Assembly: GCA_024223125.1 (NCBI GenBank) | Contig: JAAEOP010001351.1 | Location: forward strand, 1 to 17,200 | Direction: 5' to 3' | Source of the DNA: Chloroflexota bacterium | Lineage (GTDB): Bacteria > Chloroflexota > Anaerolineae > Promineifilales > Promineifilaceae | Length of the DNA stretch: 17,200 nucleotides | Shown: one piece after another, positions 6,811-14,123 of the stretch | Layout: each line of letters begins with the position of its first letter | Numbering within the stretch: position 1 is the stretch's first letter | The notes under the pieces: model-generated | The model's database searches: none | The model's input: the letters and a program-made list of their open reading frames with translations, nothing else | What the model was told of the DNA's origin: nothing | Program-made: the position numbers and the translations under genes

Positions 6811-8186
6811 AACAATATGATGCAATTATCATCGGCGCTGGTCAGGCAGGTGGGCCGTTAGCCCATAAATTTGCCGATCTAGGCTGGCGGGTGGCTTTGA
6901 TTGAGAAAGATCATTTGGGTGGCTCTTGTATTAATTATGGCTGTACGCCGACCAAAACGATGATTGCCAGCGCCAGGGTAGCCCACATGGCTCGTCGCGC
7001 GGCCGAATTTGGGGTAGATGTTGGCGCTGTAAAGGTTGATCTGGCGGCCGTCGTCAAACGTAAAGATGATCTTGTATTGTCCTGGCGGGCGGGACAGCAA
7101 AGTCATGCGTACAGCCGGGAAACGTTGGATTTGTACCGGGGACACGGCTGTTTCACCAGCCCGTATACTGTAGAAGTAAACGGCGAACAATTAAGCAGCG
7201 AACGCATCTTCATTAACACGGGCACACGGCCGCGTATTATTCCCATTCCCGGTTTAGACGAAGTGGCTTATCTGACGAATCGCAATCTTATGGATTTGAC
7301 AGATATACCAGAACATTTGCTGATTTTGGGCGGTAGTTATCTGGGGTTGGAGTTTGGGCAAATGTTCCAACGTTTTGGCAGTCAGGTGAGTGTGGTAGAG
7401 TTTATGGATCGTATTATTCCCCGTGAGGATGAGGATGTGTCTGACGCTTTGCAAAAGATGCTGGAAGGTGAAGGGATACAGTTTTATTTGGGGTCGAAGG
7501 CAACGGCCGTTACGCGCACACAATCTGGCCTGACACTCACCATCGAAAGCAAGGATGGACAGATGCAGCAGCTAGATGGGTCTCATCTGTTTTTGGGTAT
7601 CGGCCGTGCGCCAAATACAGATGAGTTGGGGTTGGATGCGGCCAGTATTGAAACAGATCGCTTCGGGTTTATCTCGGTAAATAACCGCTTGGAAACGAAT
7701 GTGCCTGGTGTGTGGGTGATGGGCGATGTGAAAGGAGGTCCCGCGTTTACGCATGTTTCCTATGATGATCATTTGATTGTGTACGAGAATGTGGTCAATG
7801 GGGGAGATGCGACGACTGACGGCCGTATCATCCCCTATGCCCTCTTTACTGACCCAGAATTGGGGCGGGTGGGGCTAACAGAAACCCAGGCGCGAGAAGC
7901 AGGCTATAACCTGAAAGTGGGACAGATTCCCATGGAATGGGTGGCGCGTGCCATTGAACGCAGCGAAACGAACGGCCTGATGAAGATTGTTATTGACGCA
8001 GACAGTGACCAGATTTTGGGAGCAGCTATTTTAGGCATTGAAGGGGGAGAAGTGGTACAGGTACTCATGACGGCCATGCGTAACAACATTCCCTGGACAA
8101 AGTTTTACCGTGATATGTACATTCACCCCACTGTCGTTGAAGGCTTTTTTACTTTGATGGATAATGTGAAACTCCTGGATAGCTAA
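6807..8186 (+). CDS. MerA-like flavoprotein disulfide reductase
   Basis: A 459-residue class I pyridine nucleotide-disulfide oxidoreductase. I start it at 6807 rather than 6771 because ggagg lies 6 nt upstream and the earlier frame is repeat-encoded. Visible parts: FAD-binding GAGQAG (10-15), redox-active pair Cys41/Cys46 (GGSCINYGCTPTKT), NAD(P)-binding GGSYLG (175-180), second FAD motif GVWVMGDV (301-308), and the C-terminal His440-Pro...Glu445 that acts as base. Length and motifs fit MerA, SoxF-like or dihydrolipoamide dehydrogenase-like enzymes. The N-terminal heavy-metal domain and the C-terminal Cys pair of true mercuric reductase are absent, so mercury reduction is doubtful. It is coupled to the DUF427 gene by a 4-bp overlap. 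Confidence 0.85.
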   Translation: MKQYDAIIIGAGQAGGPLAHKFADLGWRVALIEKDHLGGSCINYGCTPTKTMIASARVAHMARRAAEFGVDVGAVKVDLAAVVKRKDDLVLSWRAGQQSHAYSRETLDLYRGHGCFTSPYTVEVNGEQLSSERIFINTGTRPRIIPIPGLDEVAYLTNRNLMDLTDIPEHLLILGGSYLGLEFGQMFQRFGSQVSVVEFMDRIIPREDEDVSDALQKMLEGEGIQFYLGSKATAVTRTQSGLTLTIESKDGQMQQLDGSHLFLGIGRAPNTDELGLDAASIETDRFGFISVNNRLETNVPGVWVMGDVKGGPAFTHVSYDDHLIVYENVVNGGDATTDGRIIPYALFTDPELGRVGLTETQAREAGYNLKVGQIPMEWVARAIERSETNGLMKIVIDADSDQILGAAILGIEGGEVVQVLMTAMRNNIPWTKFYRDMYIHPTVVEGFFTLMDNVKLLDS

Positions 8187-8218
8187 AAAACAATGCTGCA
8201 AAAGTCGGAGGGGAGTTG

Positions 8219-8277
8219 TATACACGGATAGGGGCACGGATAAAAAAGAAAACCTGTGTTTTTCCCATCCGTGTATA
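8219..8277. repeat. Inverted repeat, CACGGAT family, copy 1
   Basis: tatacacggat (8219-8229) and atccgtgtata (8267-8277) are perfect 11-bp arms, with a second cacggata inside. It lies between the flavoprotein and the esterase genes. A relative is at 16430-16470. Confidence 0.7.
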
Positions 8278-8351
8278 ATAAAAGATGGTGCCAATGCTCA
8301 GAGTGCTTCTGTTTATTTTCACTGACCGCACTATTACCGTAAAATTGGGGT

Positions 8352-9611
8352 ATGCGATTTGTTTGCTTCACGGCCGTTTGCCTCACTCTCTTGTTAGCTT
8401 CTTGTACAGAATCGGAACAGACCTCCATTCCTACCCATCAAGTTGAACCGGCAACGGCCGTTTCTCCATCCAGCACACCTTTCCCAACTGCCACACCATT
8501 TTTGCAGCGCAGCATGACGCTGCCGTCGCCAACCATTACTGCCTCGCCTACTGTCACCGCTACCCCATCACCTACCTTGCCGCCTACCTTTACCCCCTTC
8601 GGGCCACGGACCATTCCCGCTGATCATCCGTATATCAGTTATATCGGCCGTTTCGACTTCACCCATTCGGCCGCGCCCAAATTTGACTGGATAGGCGCAA
8701 CCATCGAAGCCGCTTTCAACGGGCCATCATTAACATTGTTGTTGGAGGACGGCAACAATCTGTACAACCTGTATGTGGATGGCGTCCCAACGGTGCTGCG
8801 AACAGTTGCCGGACAGGATGCTTATCTGGCAGCGTCCAATTTGAATGCTGGGCAGCACAGTTTTCGCCTGGTGAAGCGCACTGAATTTGAGGGGGCTTCT
8901 GGGATTTTTCGCGGGTTTGTGCTGCCGTCAGGAGGGGACATCCAGGAACCGCCACCGCGGCCGACTCGGCGCATTGAAGTGATTGGCGATTCTATTACGG
9001 CCGGGTATGGGGTAGAAGGAGAGTCGCCCACCTGTTCCTACAGCGCGGCTACACAAAATGTGGAGCAAACGTATGCAGCTATGTTAGGGCGGATATTTCA
9101 GGCAGAGATGATGACAACGGCCGTGTCCGGCATCGGCGTCATTCGCAACTACAACGAACCAGATATGATTTCGGCCGCTCCCATGACCGCCCGTTACGAA
9201 CGGGCGCTCTCATATGAACTGGACTCCCGTTGGGATTTTCAACGCTGGAAGCCGGATGTCATCATTATCAACCTGGGCACGAACGATTTTTCTACAACCC
9301 CCTATCCCTCCCAGGCCATCTTTGTGCAGGCGTATATTGATCTACTAAATACGATCCGCCGTCATTACCCGCTGACGCCGATACTTGCCATGTCGCCGCC
9401 GATTATTCAGGAACCGGCTAATTGGTATGTACAAACGGCCGTCACCCACCTGAACAGTAACCAAAGCGACCCCAACGTTCATTATTTACCCATGACCAAC
9501 AATCTCATTGCCCCCCAGGATTATGGTTGTGATTATCACCCCAACATTGCCGGCCAACAAAAAATCACCGATCAGATTGTGCCTGCCTTGCAGCGGATCA
9601 TGGGCTGGTAG
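8352..9611 (+). CDS. Secreted SGNH esterase lipoprotein (CE2-like)
   Basis: A 419-residue protein. A signal peptide ends in the lipobox LASC with lipidated Cys18. A Pro/Thr/Ser-rich linker (about 25-85) is typical of surface-anchored enzymes. A beta-sandwich region (about 90-195) precedes an SGNH hydrolase domain with catalytic Ser214 in GDSITAGYG, the block II Gly260, Asn311 in LGTND and the Asp394/His396 pair in DYHPN. This order, beta-sandwich then SGNH, is that of carbohydrate esterase family 2, which removes acetyl groups from polysaccharides such as xylan. The likely site of action is the outer face of the membrane. The substrate is not determined by sequence. The start is ATG with tgggg just upstream. 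Confidence 0.85.
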   Translation: MRFVCFTAVCLTLLLASCTESEQTSIPTHQVEPATAVSPSSTPFPTATPFLQRSMTLPSPTITASPTVTATPSPTLPPTFTPFGPRTIPADHPYISYIGRFDFTHSAAPKFDWIGATIEAAFNGPSLTLLLEDGNNLYNLYVDGVPTVLRTVAGQDAYLAASNLNAGQHSFRLVKRTEFEGASGIFRGFVLPSGGDIQEPPPRPTRRIEVIGDSITAGYGVEGESPTCSYSAATQNVEQTYAAMLGRIFQAEMMTTAVSGIGVIRNYNEPDMISAAPMTARYERALSYELDSRWDFQRWKPDVIIINLGTNDFSTTPYPSQAIFVQAYIDLLNTIRRHYPLTPILAMSPPIIQEPANWYVQTAVTHLNSNQSDPNVHYLPMTNNLIAPQDYGCDYHPNIAGQQKITDQIVPALQRIMGW

Positions 9612-9620
9612 CAGTTTACA

Positions 9621-10385
9621 TTAGCGACTGGCATCTTCATGTTGCTCATTTTTTTCATCATGGCGAGCTTCAACCAAACGGGATGCTAATGTTTCTGCCG
9701 GGGAATTGAGGACGATGGTATCGGCCACCTGTGCCTTTTGAAATCGTTCAAACGTAGCTACATATTGTTTGGCTAGTTCCTGTAAATATTGGGCAAAACG
9801 ATCCCAGGCATTGGACATTTCTGCTTGAGCAGTTTTCAAATTATCGTCAGCCTCTTTGCGCCGTCGCCAACGCCAGATAGTCCGCAAAACATGGTGCATC
9901 CCAGCGATGACTTGTTTGGCAAGCTGGTTTAAGGGGCTGGTCGTCAAGTTATTGAGTACATCATACATGGCTAACGCGGCCGTTTTGGCAATTTGCTCAT
10001 CATCCAGATCACCCCGCCGCACCATGAAATCAATTAGAAAAGCACGGTGCCAATACAGGCTAAGTTTGTCGGAAGCTTCTTTAACAGTGAGAAAATAGAG
10101 AATGGTGCGGTACAGCCGTTTGAGAAAAAGGAGGGTCAGGGTAATCGGCCACAGCAAGCAGCCCAGACAACTAAATGGTTCGGAATTGAGATAATGAACA
10201 ACGTAGCGGTCTAGTTTACGGCCGTTGCATTTAGCCACTGCCTGGGGAATCCGCCGCTTAAATAACCATTCAACAAACACGTCCAGCAGTGGAACCGGTA
10301 TTAAAATTGCTAAACCAGCCAATGTGGCGTCTACATAAATAGCCCAATCAAAATTGAGGCGGGGTTGTACTTTTTCAGGCATCAT
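9621..10385 (-). CDS. Membrane protein of unknown function
   Basis: A 254-residue protein from ATG at 10385-10383 (a second ATG follows at once). The frame remains open to a TTG at 10535, but that 50-residue extension is translated from a REP-like hairpin (10438-10469) and the arg promoter, so I exclude it. Two hydrophobic stretches lie near 18-42 and 71-99, followed by a long charged helical C-terminal half (about 165-254). No conserved motif is recognised. It converges with the esterase gene, leaving 9 bp between stops, and its upstream region is shared with the divergent arg leader. No clear Shine-Dalgarno sequence is present. Confidence 0.6.
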   Translation of the reverse strand: MMPEKVQPRLNFDWAIYVDATLAGLAILIPVPLLDVFVEWLFKRRIPQAVAKCNGRKLDRYVVHYLNSEPFSCLGCLLWPITLTLLFLKRLYRTILYFLTVKEASDKLSLYWHRAFLIDFMVRRGDLDDEQIAKTAALAMYDVLNNLTTSPLNQLAKQVIAGMHHVLRTIWRWRRRKEADDNLKTAQAEMSNAWDRFAQYLQELAKQYVATFERFQKAQVADTIVLNSPAETLASRLVEARHDEKNEQHEDASR

Positions 10386-10437
10386 AGAACATGGTTTTAA
10401 TACGCAAAGGGAAAATTGGCAAGGTATATAGTGCGAG

Positions 10438-10469
10438 AGGGTTCCACCTTTTTGGAAAGGCGGAACCTT
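10438..10469. repeat. REP-like hairpin, GGTTCCACC family, copy 2
   Basis: ggttcc (10440-10445) pairs with ggaacc (10462-10467); after one mismatch ccttt pairs with aaagg around a ttgg loop. It shares the core ggttccaccttttt with the copy at 6343-6372. It sits between the minus-strand membrane gene and the arg promoter. Confidence 0.6.
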
Positions 10470-10538
10470 TGTTCTGTGCAAACTGGCTAAGGAAACGGCC
10501 ACATCCCCATACAAATCACCCAAAATCCCCTTCAACCA

Positions 10539-10566
10539 TTGACAACTGTCATTTATTTGTTAGCAT
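10539..10566 (+). promoter_or_regulatory. arg operon promoter
   Basis: A consensus TTGACA (10539-10544) lies 16 nt before TAGCAT (10561-10566, 4 of 6 matches). The predicted start, near 10573, falls essentially at the leader-peptide ATG (10575), so the leader peptide would be translated from a leaderless or nearly leaderless transcript. This is the only good promoter seen upstream of argC. Confidence 0.6.
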
Positions 10567-10574
10567 TTGCCCCT

Positions 10575-10655
10575 ATGAATTATTTTGTGGAACATTTTAC
10601 CTCTCGATTCCCTCGTCGCCGCCGGACTATAGGTCTGGAATTTGAGGTTGCTTGA
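10575..10655 (+). CDS. Arginine-rich leader peptide of the arg attenuator
   Basis: A 26-codon frame from ATG 10575 to TGA 10653-10655. Codons 11 and 14-17 are Arg (CGA; then CGT, CGC, CGC, CGG in a row), so 5 of 26 residues are Arg, four of them consecutive. The run ends at 10625, inside the first arm (10622-10628) of the switch hairpin described in the next entry. The TGA lies 21 nt before the terminator. In amino-acid attenuators, ribosomes stalling on the scarce-aminoacyl-tRNA codons free the antiterminator arm; placement and codon content here fit that role for arginine. The peptide is too short for standard gene callers. Confidence 0.75.
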   Translation: MNYFVEHFTSRFPRRRRTIGLEFEVA

Positions 10656-10720
10656 GCCACATACACAATTGGAACTAAAAACCGCCAGACCCACACACAA
10701 GGGTCTGGCGGTTTTTTTTT
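10622..10720 (+). promoter_or_regulatory. Arginine transcription attenuator (switch and terminator)
   Basis: Segment 2, ggtctgg (10632-10638), can pair with segment 1, ccggact (10622-10628; 7 bp with two G-U, 3-nt loop), or perfectly with segment 3, ccagacc (10685-10691). Segment 3 is part of the 5' arm of the terminator, so the 2:3 pairing destroys it while the 1:2 pairing permits it. Segment 1 overlaps the last Arg codons. Model: when charged Arg-tRNA is scarce the ribosome stalls, covers segment 1, 2:3 forms and transcription reads into argC; when arginine is plentiful the terminator forms. The alternative pairings are read from sequence; the mechanism is inferred from known his, leu and trp leaders. 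Confidence 0.75.
10677..10720 (+). terminator. Strong intrinsic terminator before argC
   Basis: A 12-bp perfect stem accgccagaccc/gggtctggcggt (10681-10692 with 10701-10712) has an 8-nt loop, four A-T pairs extending its base, and nine T at 10712-10720. It is the best terminator in the window, yet it lies upstream of the arg genes and downstream only of the leader peptide, which is the arrangement of an attenuator. Confidence 0.9.
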
Positions 10721-10777
10721 GGCAATTTGTTGGAATAAAATCGAGGGTCAGATAGCTTGGGTGGGATTGGATTTTAA

Positions 10778-10795
10778 GAGATTGAGAGATTGGAG
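10778..10795 (+). repeat. GAGATTG heptamers supplying the argC ribosome site
   Basis: gagattg occurs at 10778-10784 and 10786-10792 and is followed by gag, giving ggag (10792-10795) 8 nt before the argC ATG. The Shine-Dalgarno sequence is thus part of the repeat family that forms the palindrome at 5524-5555. Confidence 0.65.
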
Positions 10796-10803
10796 TTAAA
10801 CAA

Positions 10804-11811
10804 ATGATTGATGCAGGCGTTTTTGGGGCAACGGGTTATACCGGGTATGAGTTACTGAAAATTTTAGAACATCATCCAGATGTGCAGATTCAATTTGCCA
10901 CGTCACAATCATTTGCCGGGCAGCGATTGTCTGATATTTATCCGCAAGCGCCACATTTACCGCTCATAGCTGGGGAAGAAGCGCCGCTAGACCAGGTAGA
11001 TGTAGTTTTTTTGTGTTTGCCTCATGCGGCCGCAGCGGAAACGGCCGTCACAGCCCTCAACGCCGGCTGCAATGTTATTGACCTCAGCGCCGATTTCCGT
11101 TTGCATGATGCGGATGTGTATGCGGAGTGGTACGGCCGACCACATCCCGCTCCCCATTTGCTAGATAAAGCTGTTTATGGCCTGACTGAATGGTCGCGGG
11201 AACAATTGCCCGATACCAATCTGGTAGCTGTGCCAGGCTGCTATCCGACGAGTGTGTTGTTGGGGTTACGGCCGCTGTTGCAAGCCAACCTCCCCCTCAC
11301 TGCCCCCATCATTGCCGATTGCAAATCTGGTGTGTCTGGGGCTGGGCGACGAGCGAACGACACCACCCACTTCATCAACATCGCCAATAATTTCACACCT
11401 TACAAAATTGGGTGGGCGCACCGCCATCTGCCAGAAATGCAGCAGGTTATCAACGGGTGGCATGAGGAAGCTCCGGAACTCATCTTTTCTCCCCATTTGC
11501 TGCCTGTGCCGCGTGGCATTCTCTCGACTATCTACGTTACTTTGGCCGCTGAATGGGAACTGAAAGAGATACGATCACTTTACCTGGCTATGTATGCCGG
11601 GGAACCGTTTGTTTGTGTCTTGCCACCGGGAAAGTTGGCTACATTGGCTCATGTCACCTACAGCAATAAATGTGTCATTGGGCTAACGCAGGCTGGAAAT
11701 ACACTTGTCATCACGGCCGCTATTGATAACTTATTGAAAGGAGCGGCCGGGCAAGCGGTACAAAACATGAATGTTGTTTTCCAAATTGAGGAAACAACAG
11801 GACTGGTTTAA
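10804..11811 (+). CDS. argC: N-acetyl-gamma-glutamyl-phosphate reductase
   Basis: A 335-residue protein. It reduces N-acetylglutamyl phosphate with NADPH to the semialdehyde, the third step of arginine synthesis. The N-terminal nucleotide-binding motif FGATGYTGYELL (8-18), the active-site Cys146 in VAVPGCYPTS, and the conserved GWAHRHLPEM region are all present. Length is normal. ggag 8 nt upstream fixes the start. It is the first structural gene after the arginine attenuator, with argB 45 bp downstream across a period-8 repeat. Confidence 0.95.
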   Translation: MIDAGVFGATGYTGYELLKILEHHPDVQIQFATSQSFAGQRLSDIYPQAPHLPLIAGEEAPLDQVDVVFLCLPHAAAAETAVTALNAGCNVIDLSADFRLHDADVYAEWYGRPHPAPHLLDKAVYGLTEWSREQLPDTNLVAVPGCYPTSVLLGLRPLLQANLPLTAPIIADCKSGVSGAGRRANDTTHFINIANNFTPYKIGWAHRHLPEMQQVINGWHEEAPELIFSPHLLPVPRGILSTIYVTLAAEWELKEIRSLYLAMYAGEPFVCVLPPGKLATLAHVTYSNKCVIGLTQAGNTLVITAAIDNLLKGAAGQAVQNMNVVFQIEETTGLV

Positions 11812-11815
11812 TAAT

Positions 11816-11850
11816 GACAGGGTGACAAGGTGAAAAGGTGACAGGGTGAA
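11816..11850 (+). repeat. Period-8 tandem repeat (GGTGACAA) between argC and argB
   Basis: ggtga recurs at exact 8-bp intervals at 11821, 11829, 11837 and 11845. The last unit lies 7 nt before the argB ATG and is its only Shine-Dalgarno-like sequence, so the repeat may set argB translation. Confidence 0.8.
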
Positions 11851-11856
11851 CATTGT

Positions 11857-12609
11857 ATGCAAGTGATTAAGGTTGGTGGGAATGAACTGACAGACAACTC
11901 CTTTTTACAGGGATTGGCTCAAGGTGTGCAGCAAATTCAGGCCACTACCGGTCAGCCAGTCGTCATTGTTCATGGCGGCGGTAGGGCGATTGCTGATTTG
12001 CAAACAAAGTTGGGGTTGAGCGTTAAAAAAGTGGATGGGCTGCGCGTTACCGATGTCGAATCTTTGCTGGTGGCAGAGATGGCGCTGTCGGGCTACAGCA
12101 ATAAGTTAATTGTGAAGGCGTTGTTGGCTGAAGGAATTCAGGCTGTAGGTTTGAGCGGGGTAGACGGCCGTCTTCTCACCGCCCGTAAAAAACAACACCC
12201 GACAGCCGATTTAGGGTTGGTGGGAGAAATTATAGCCGTCAATGGAACGTTGTTGCAGCAGTTGGCTTCTGGGGGGTGGACGGCCGTTATCTCCCCTATT
12301 TCGTTCAGCCAGAACAACATCACTTACAATGTAAACGCCGATGAAGCGGCCAGCGCTATCGCCCAGGCATTATCGGCCTCTATTCTGAGCCTTGTATCTA
12401 ACGTACCGGGTGTGCTGCAAAATGGTACGATCATGTCTACCCTAACCATTGAACAGGCAGAATCCCTCATTGCCACCACAGTTATTACGGATGGGATGAT
12501 TCCTAAAGTGCGGGCAGCTTGTACGGCCGTAACTCAGGGTGTTTCTCAAGCGCGTATTGTCAACCTGGCTGGATTAGCCGGGGTTGGGGGGACGGTGTTC
12601 AGTATGTAG
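11857..12609 (+). CDS. argB: N-acetylglutamate kinase
   Basis: A 250-residue protein. It phosphorylates N-acetylglutamate with ATP, the second pathway step and often the arginine-feedback point. Visible motifs: Lys5 with GGN (ATP phosphates), HGGGR (39-43), GLRVTD (61-66), YNVNADEAA (157-165) and GMIPK (213-217), in the order of the amino-acid kinase fold. It lacks an N-terminal helix extension; in known kinases that helix goes with hexameric arginine-inhibited forms, so feedback inhibition by arginine is less likely here. This is inference. The neighbours argC and argD support the arginine role over the related lysine enzyme LysZ. Confidence 0.93.
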   Translation: MQVIKVGGNELTDNSFLQGLAQGVQQIQATTGQPVVIVHGGGRAIADLQTKLGLSVKKVDGLRVTDVESLLVAEMALSGYSNKLIVKALLAEGIQAVGLSGVDGRLLTARKKQHPTADLGLVGEIIAVNGTLLQQLASGGWTAVISPISFSQNNITYNVNADEAASAIAQALSASILSLVSNVPGVLQNGTIMSTLTIEQAESLIATTVITDGMIPKVRAACTAVTQGVSQARIVNLAGLAGVGGTVFSM

Positions 12610-12651
12610 TGTGCAGTTTTCAGTTTCGGTGATTGGTTGACGAGGGGTAAG

Positions 12652-12783
12652 ATGATAGTCGTTCTACTCATCTTTCATGAAAACGAATCAGGTATCGCCT
12701 TCTGGCAAGACAACGGCTGGGAGCTGCGGCAAGACATCTATGTCATGTCTAAATTTATCTCAATTGACGACAGGAGTAACTAG
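12652..12783 (+). pseudogene. GNAT acetyltransferase C-terminal remnant
   Basis: A 43-codon frame from ATG 12652 to TAG 12781-12783. Its middle reads ENESGIAFWQDNGWELRQD and ends VMSKFI, the pattern of the last strand-helix-strand of GNAT enzymes (compare ESNLDVIRFYQAIGYTQDK...GKRLI in the intact GNAT at 14124). The acetyl-CoA-binding loop is missing, so it cannot be an active enzyme. gagggg lies 5 nt upstream and may still drive translation. It is probably a decayed copy within an arg cluster that already carries two GNAT genes. Confidence 0.5.
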
Positions 12784-12786
12784 ACC

Positions 12787-12884
12787 TTATCGGAAATAAG
12801 AAATTGGACAGGATTTACGGGATTAACAGGATTATTTCATCCTGTAAATCTTGTTAATCCTGTCAAAAAAGTTGTTTCCGATAA
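12787..12884. repeat. Large nested hairpin upstream of argD
   Basis: Outer arms ttatcggaaa (12787-12796) and tttccgataa (12875-12884) are perfect. Inside, 12807-12832 pairs with 12839-12864 at 22 of 26 positions around a 6-nt loop; these arms are made of gacaggatt/aacaggat units. It ends 15 nt before the argD ATG. It could form a single hairpin of about 98 nt in the argB-argD message. Confidence 0.8.
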
Positions 12885-12899
12885 TGTCTACTGTAAAAT

Positions 12900-14117
12900 A
12901 TGAATCCAGAAGAAATTATCCAGACAGAATCAGAGTATGTGTTGCAGACATATAAACGGCCGCTGACCGTCTTCACGCACGGCAAAGGGCTAAAATTATA
13001 CGACAGCGAAGGGAAAGAATATCTCGACTTTTCCTCTGGTATTGCCGTAACGGCATTGGGGCACAGTGATGAGGAATGGGTAGAAGCGGTCAGCGCCCAG
13101 GCTGCCCAATTGACCCATATCAGCAATCTATACCACAGTACACCGCAAGTTCATCTGGCCAAAAAGCTGGTGGAGAACTCCTTTGCCGACAAAGTGTACT
13201 TCTGCAACTCTGGCGCAGAGGCGAATGAGGCGGCGATTAAGTTTGCGCGGAAATATGCTAGAAAGGAGATTGGAGATTTGAGGTCGGAGATTGAGGATAA
13301 TCTCCAATCTCCAATCTCTAAAACAAAAATCGTCGCCTTCTCTGGCGGCTTCCACGGCCGTACTATCGGCGCCCTCTCTGTCACTTACAAAGCAAAGTAC
13401 CGCGACCCATTTGCCCCCCTCATGCCCGGTGTGGAATTTGCTGTTTATAATGACTTCGATTCGACGCGAGCGGCCGTTGATGAGCAGACCTGCGCCGTTA
13501 TTGTGGAACCAATTCAAGGAGAAGGGGGCGTGAATCCAGCCAAGCCAGAATTTTTGAATGGGTTACGCCAGCTTTGTGATGAGCATGACGCCCTGCTCAT
13601 TTTCGACGAAGTGCAGTGTGGCCTGGGACGGACGGGCAAGTTGTGGACGTACCAACATTTCAGCGTACAGCCAGACATCATGACGCTGGCAAAGCCGTTA
13701 GCGGGCGGTTTGCCAATCGGGGCAACATTGATGACACAAAAGGTGGCCGAGGCGCTGAAACCGGGCGATCATGGTAGCACCTTTGCCGCCGGGCCATTGG
13801 TTTGCACGGCCGCTAATGTCGTTTTTGATCGGGTTAGCCAACCACAGTTTTTAGAGCAAGTGCACTTTCACGGCTCCTATTTGCAACATCGGCTGAAAAG
13901 TTTGGTATCGGACCAGATTATGAAGGTACGCGGTGTGGGGCTGCTGGTAGGAATGGAGATGAATACGGCCGTTGCTCCCATCATCAACAACGCCCGTAAA
14001 AATGGCCTCATCCTCATCAGCGCCGGCGAAAATGTGTTACGCTTTGCCCCAGCTCTGACAGTGAGTCAAATGGAGATTGATACGGCCGTAGATATTTTGG
14101 CAACCTGCCTGGAATAG
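12900..14117 (+). CDS. argD: Acetylornithine aminotransferase
   Basis: A 405-residue class III PLP aminotransferase that converts N-acetylglutamate semialdehyde to N-acetylornithine using glutamate. Visible: SGIAVTALGH (47-56), NSGAEANEAAIKFARKY (103-119), FHGRTIGALS (151-160), EPIQGEGG (203-210), FDEVQCGLGRTG (235-246) and PLP-Lys265 in MTLAKPLAGG. Residues about 122-141 are an insertion absent from the usual family length here, encoded by a GAGATTG repeat palindrome (13266-13318) that keeps frame. It replaces the short link between the PLP-pocket helix and the next strand, probably a surface loop. No clear Shine-Dalgarno sequence; the start follows the large hairpin. Confidence 0.93.
   Translation: MNPEEIIQTESEYVLQTYKRPLTVFTHGKGLKLYDSEGKEYLDFSSGIAVTALGHSDEEWVEAVSAQAAQLTHISNLYHSTPQVHLAKKLVENSFADKVYFCNSGAEANEAAIKFARKYARKEIGDLRSEIEDNLQSPISKTKIVAFSGGFHGRTIGALSVTYKAKYRDPFAPLMPGVEFAVYNDFDSTRAAVDEQTCAVIVEPIQGEGGVNPAKPEFLNGLRQLCDEHDALLIFDEVQCGLGRTGKLWTYQHFSVQPDIMTLAKPLAGGLPIGATLMTQKVAEALKPGDHGSTFAAGPLVCTAANVVFDRVSQPQFLEQVHFHGSYLQHRLKSLVSDQIMKVRGVGLLVGMEMNTAVAPIINNARKNGLILISAGENVLRFAPALTVSQMEIDTAVDILATCLE
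13266..13318 (+). repeat. GAGATTG palindrome inserted in frame in argD
   Basis: gagattggagatt (13266-13278) pairs perfectly with aatctccaatctc (13306-13318), and an inner ggagatt/aatctcc (13286-13292 with 13299-13305) makes a second hairpin. The sequence is the same heptamer family as 5524-5555 and 10778-10795. It has no stop codon in the argD phase. Confidence 0.85.
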
Positions 14118-14123
14118 AAAACT

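Noticed and set aside
6298..6825. Minus-strand open frame of 175 codons
   Set aside because: Its N-terminus is the FRIPHSAFRI translation of the GGAATGC heptamer array and the rest is antisense to the DUF427 gene, which has clear family motifs.
6807..8186. True mercuric reductase merA
   Set aside because: The redox pair is present but the N-terminal metal-binding domain and C-terminal Cys pair are missing and no other mer gene is nearby.
10386..10535. 50-residue N-terminal extension of the minus-strand membrane protein from TTG 10535
   Set aside because: It is translated through the REP-like hairpin at 10438-10469 and has no ribosome site; a later ATG is available.
10539..10720. T-box riboswitch upstream of argC
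   Set aside because: No T-box sequence (UGGNACC type) or specifier stem was seen; the Arg-run leader frame and switch pairing explain the terminator better.
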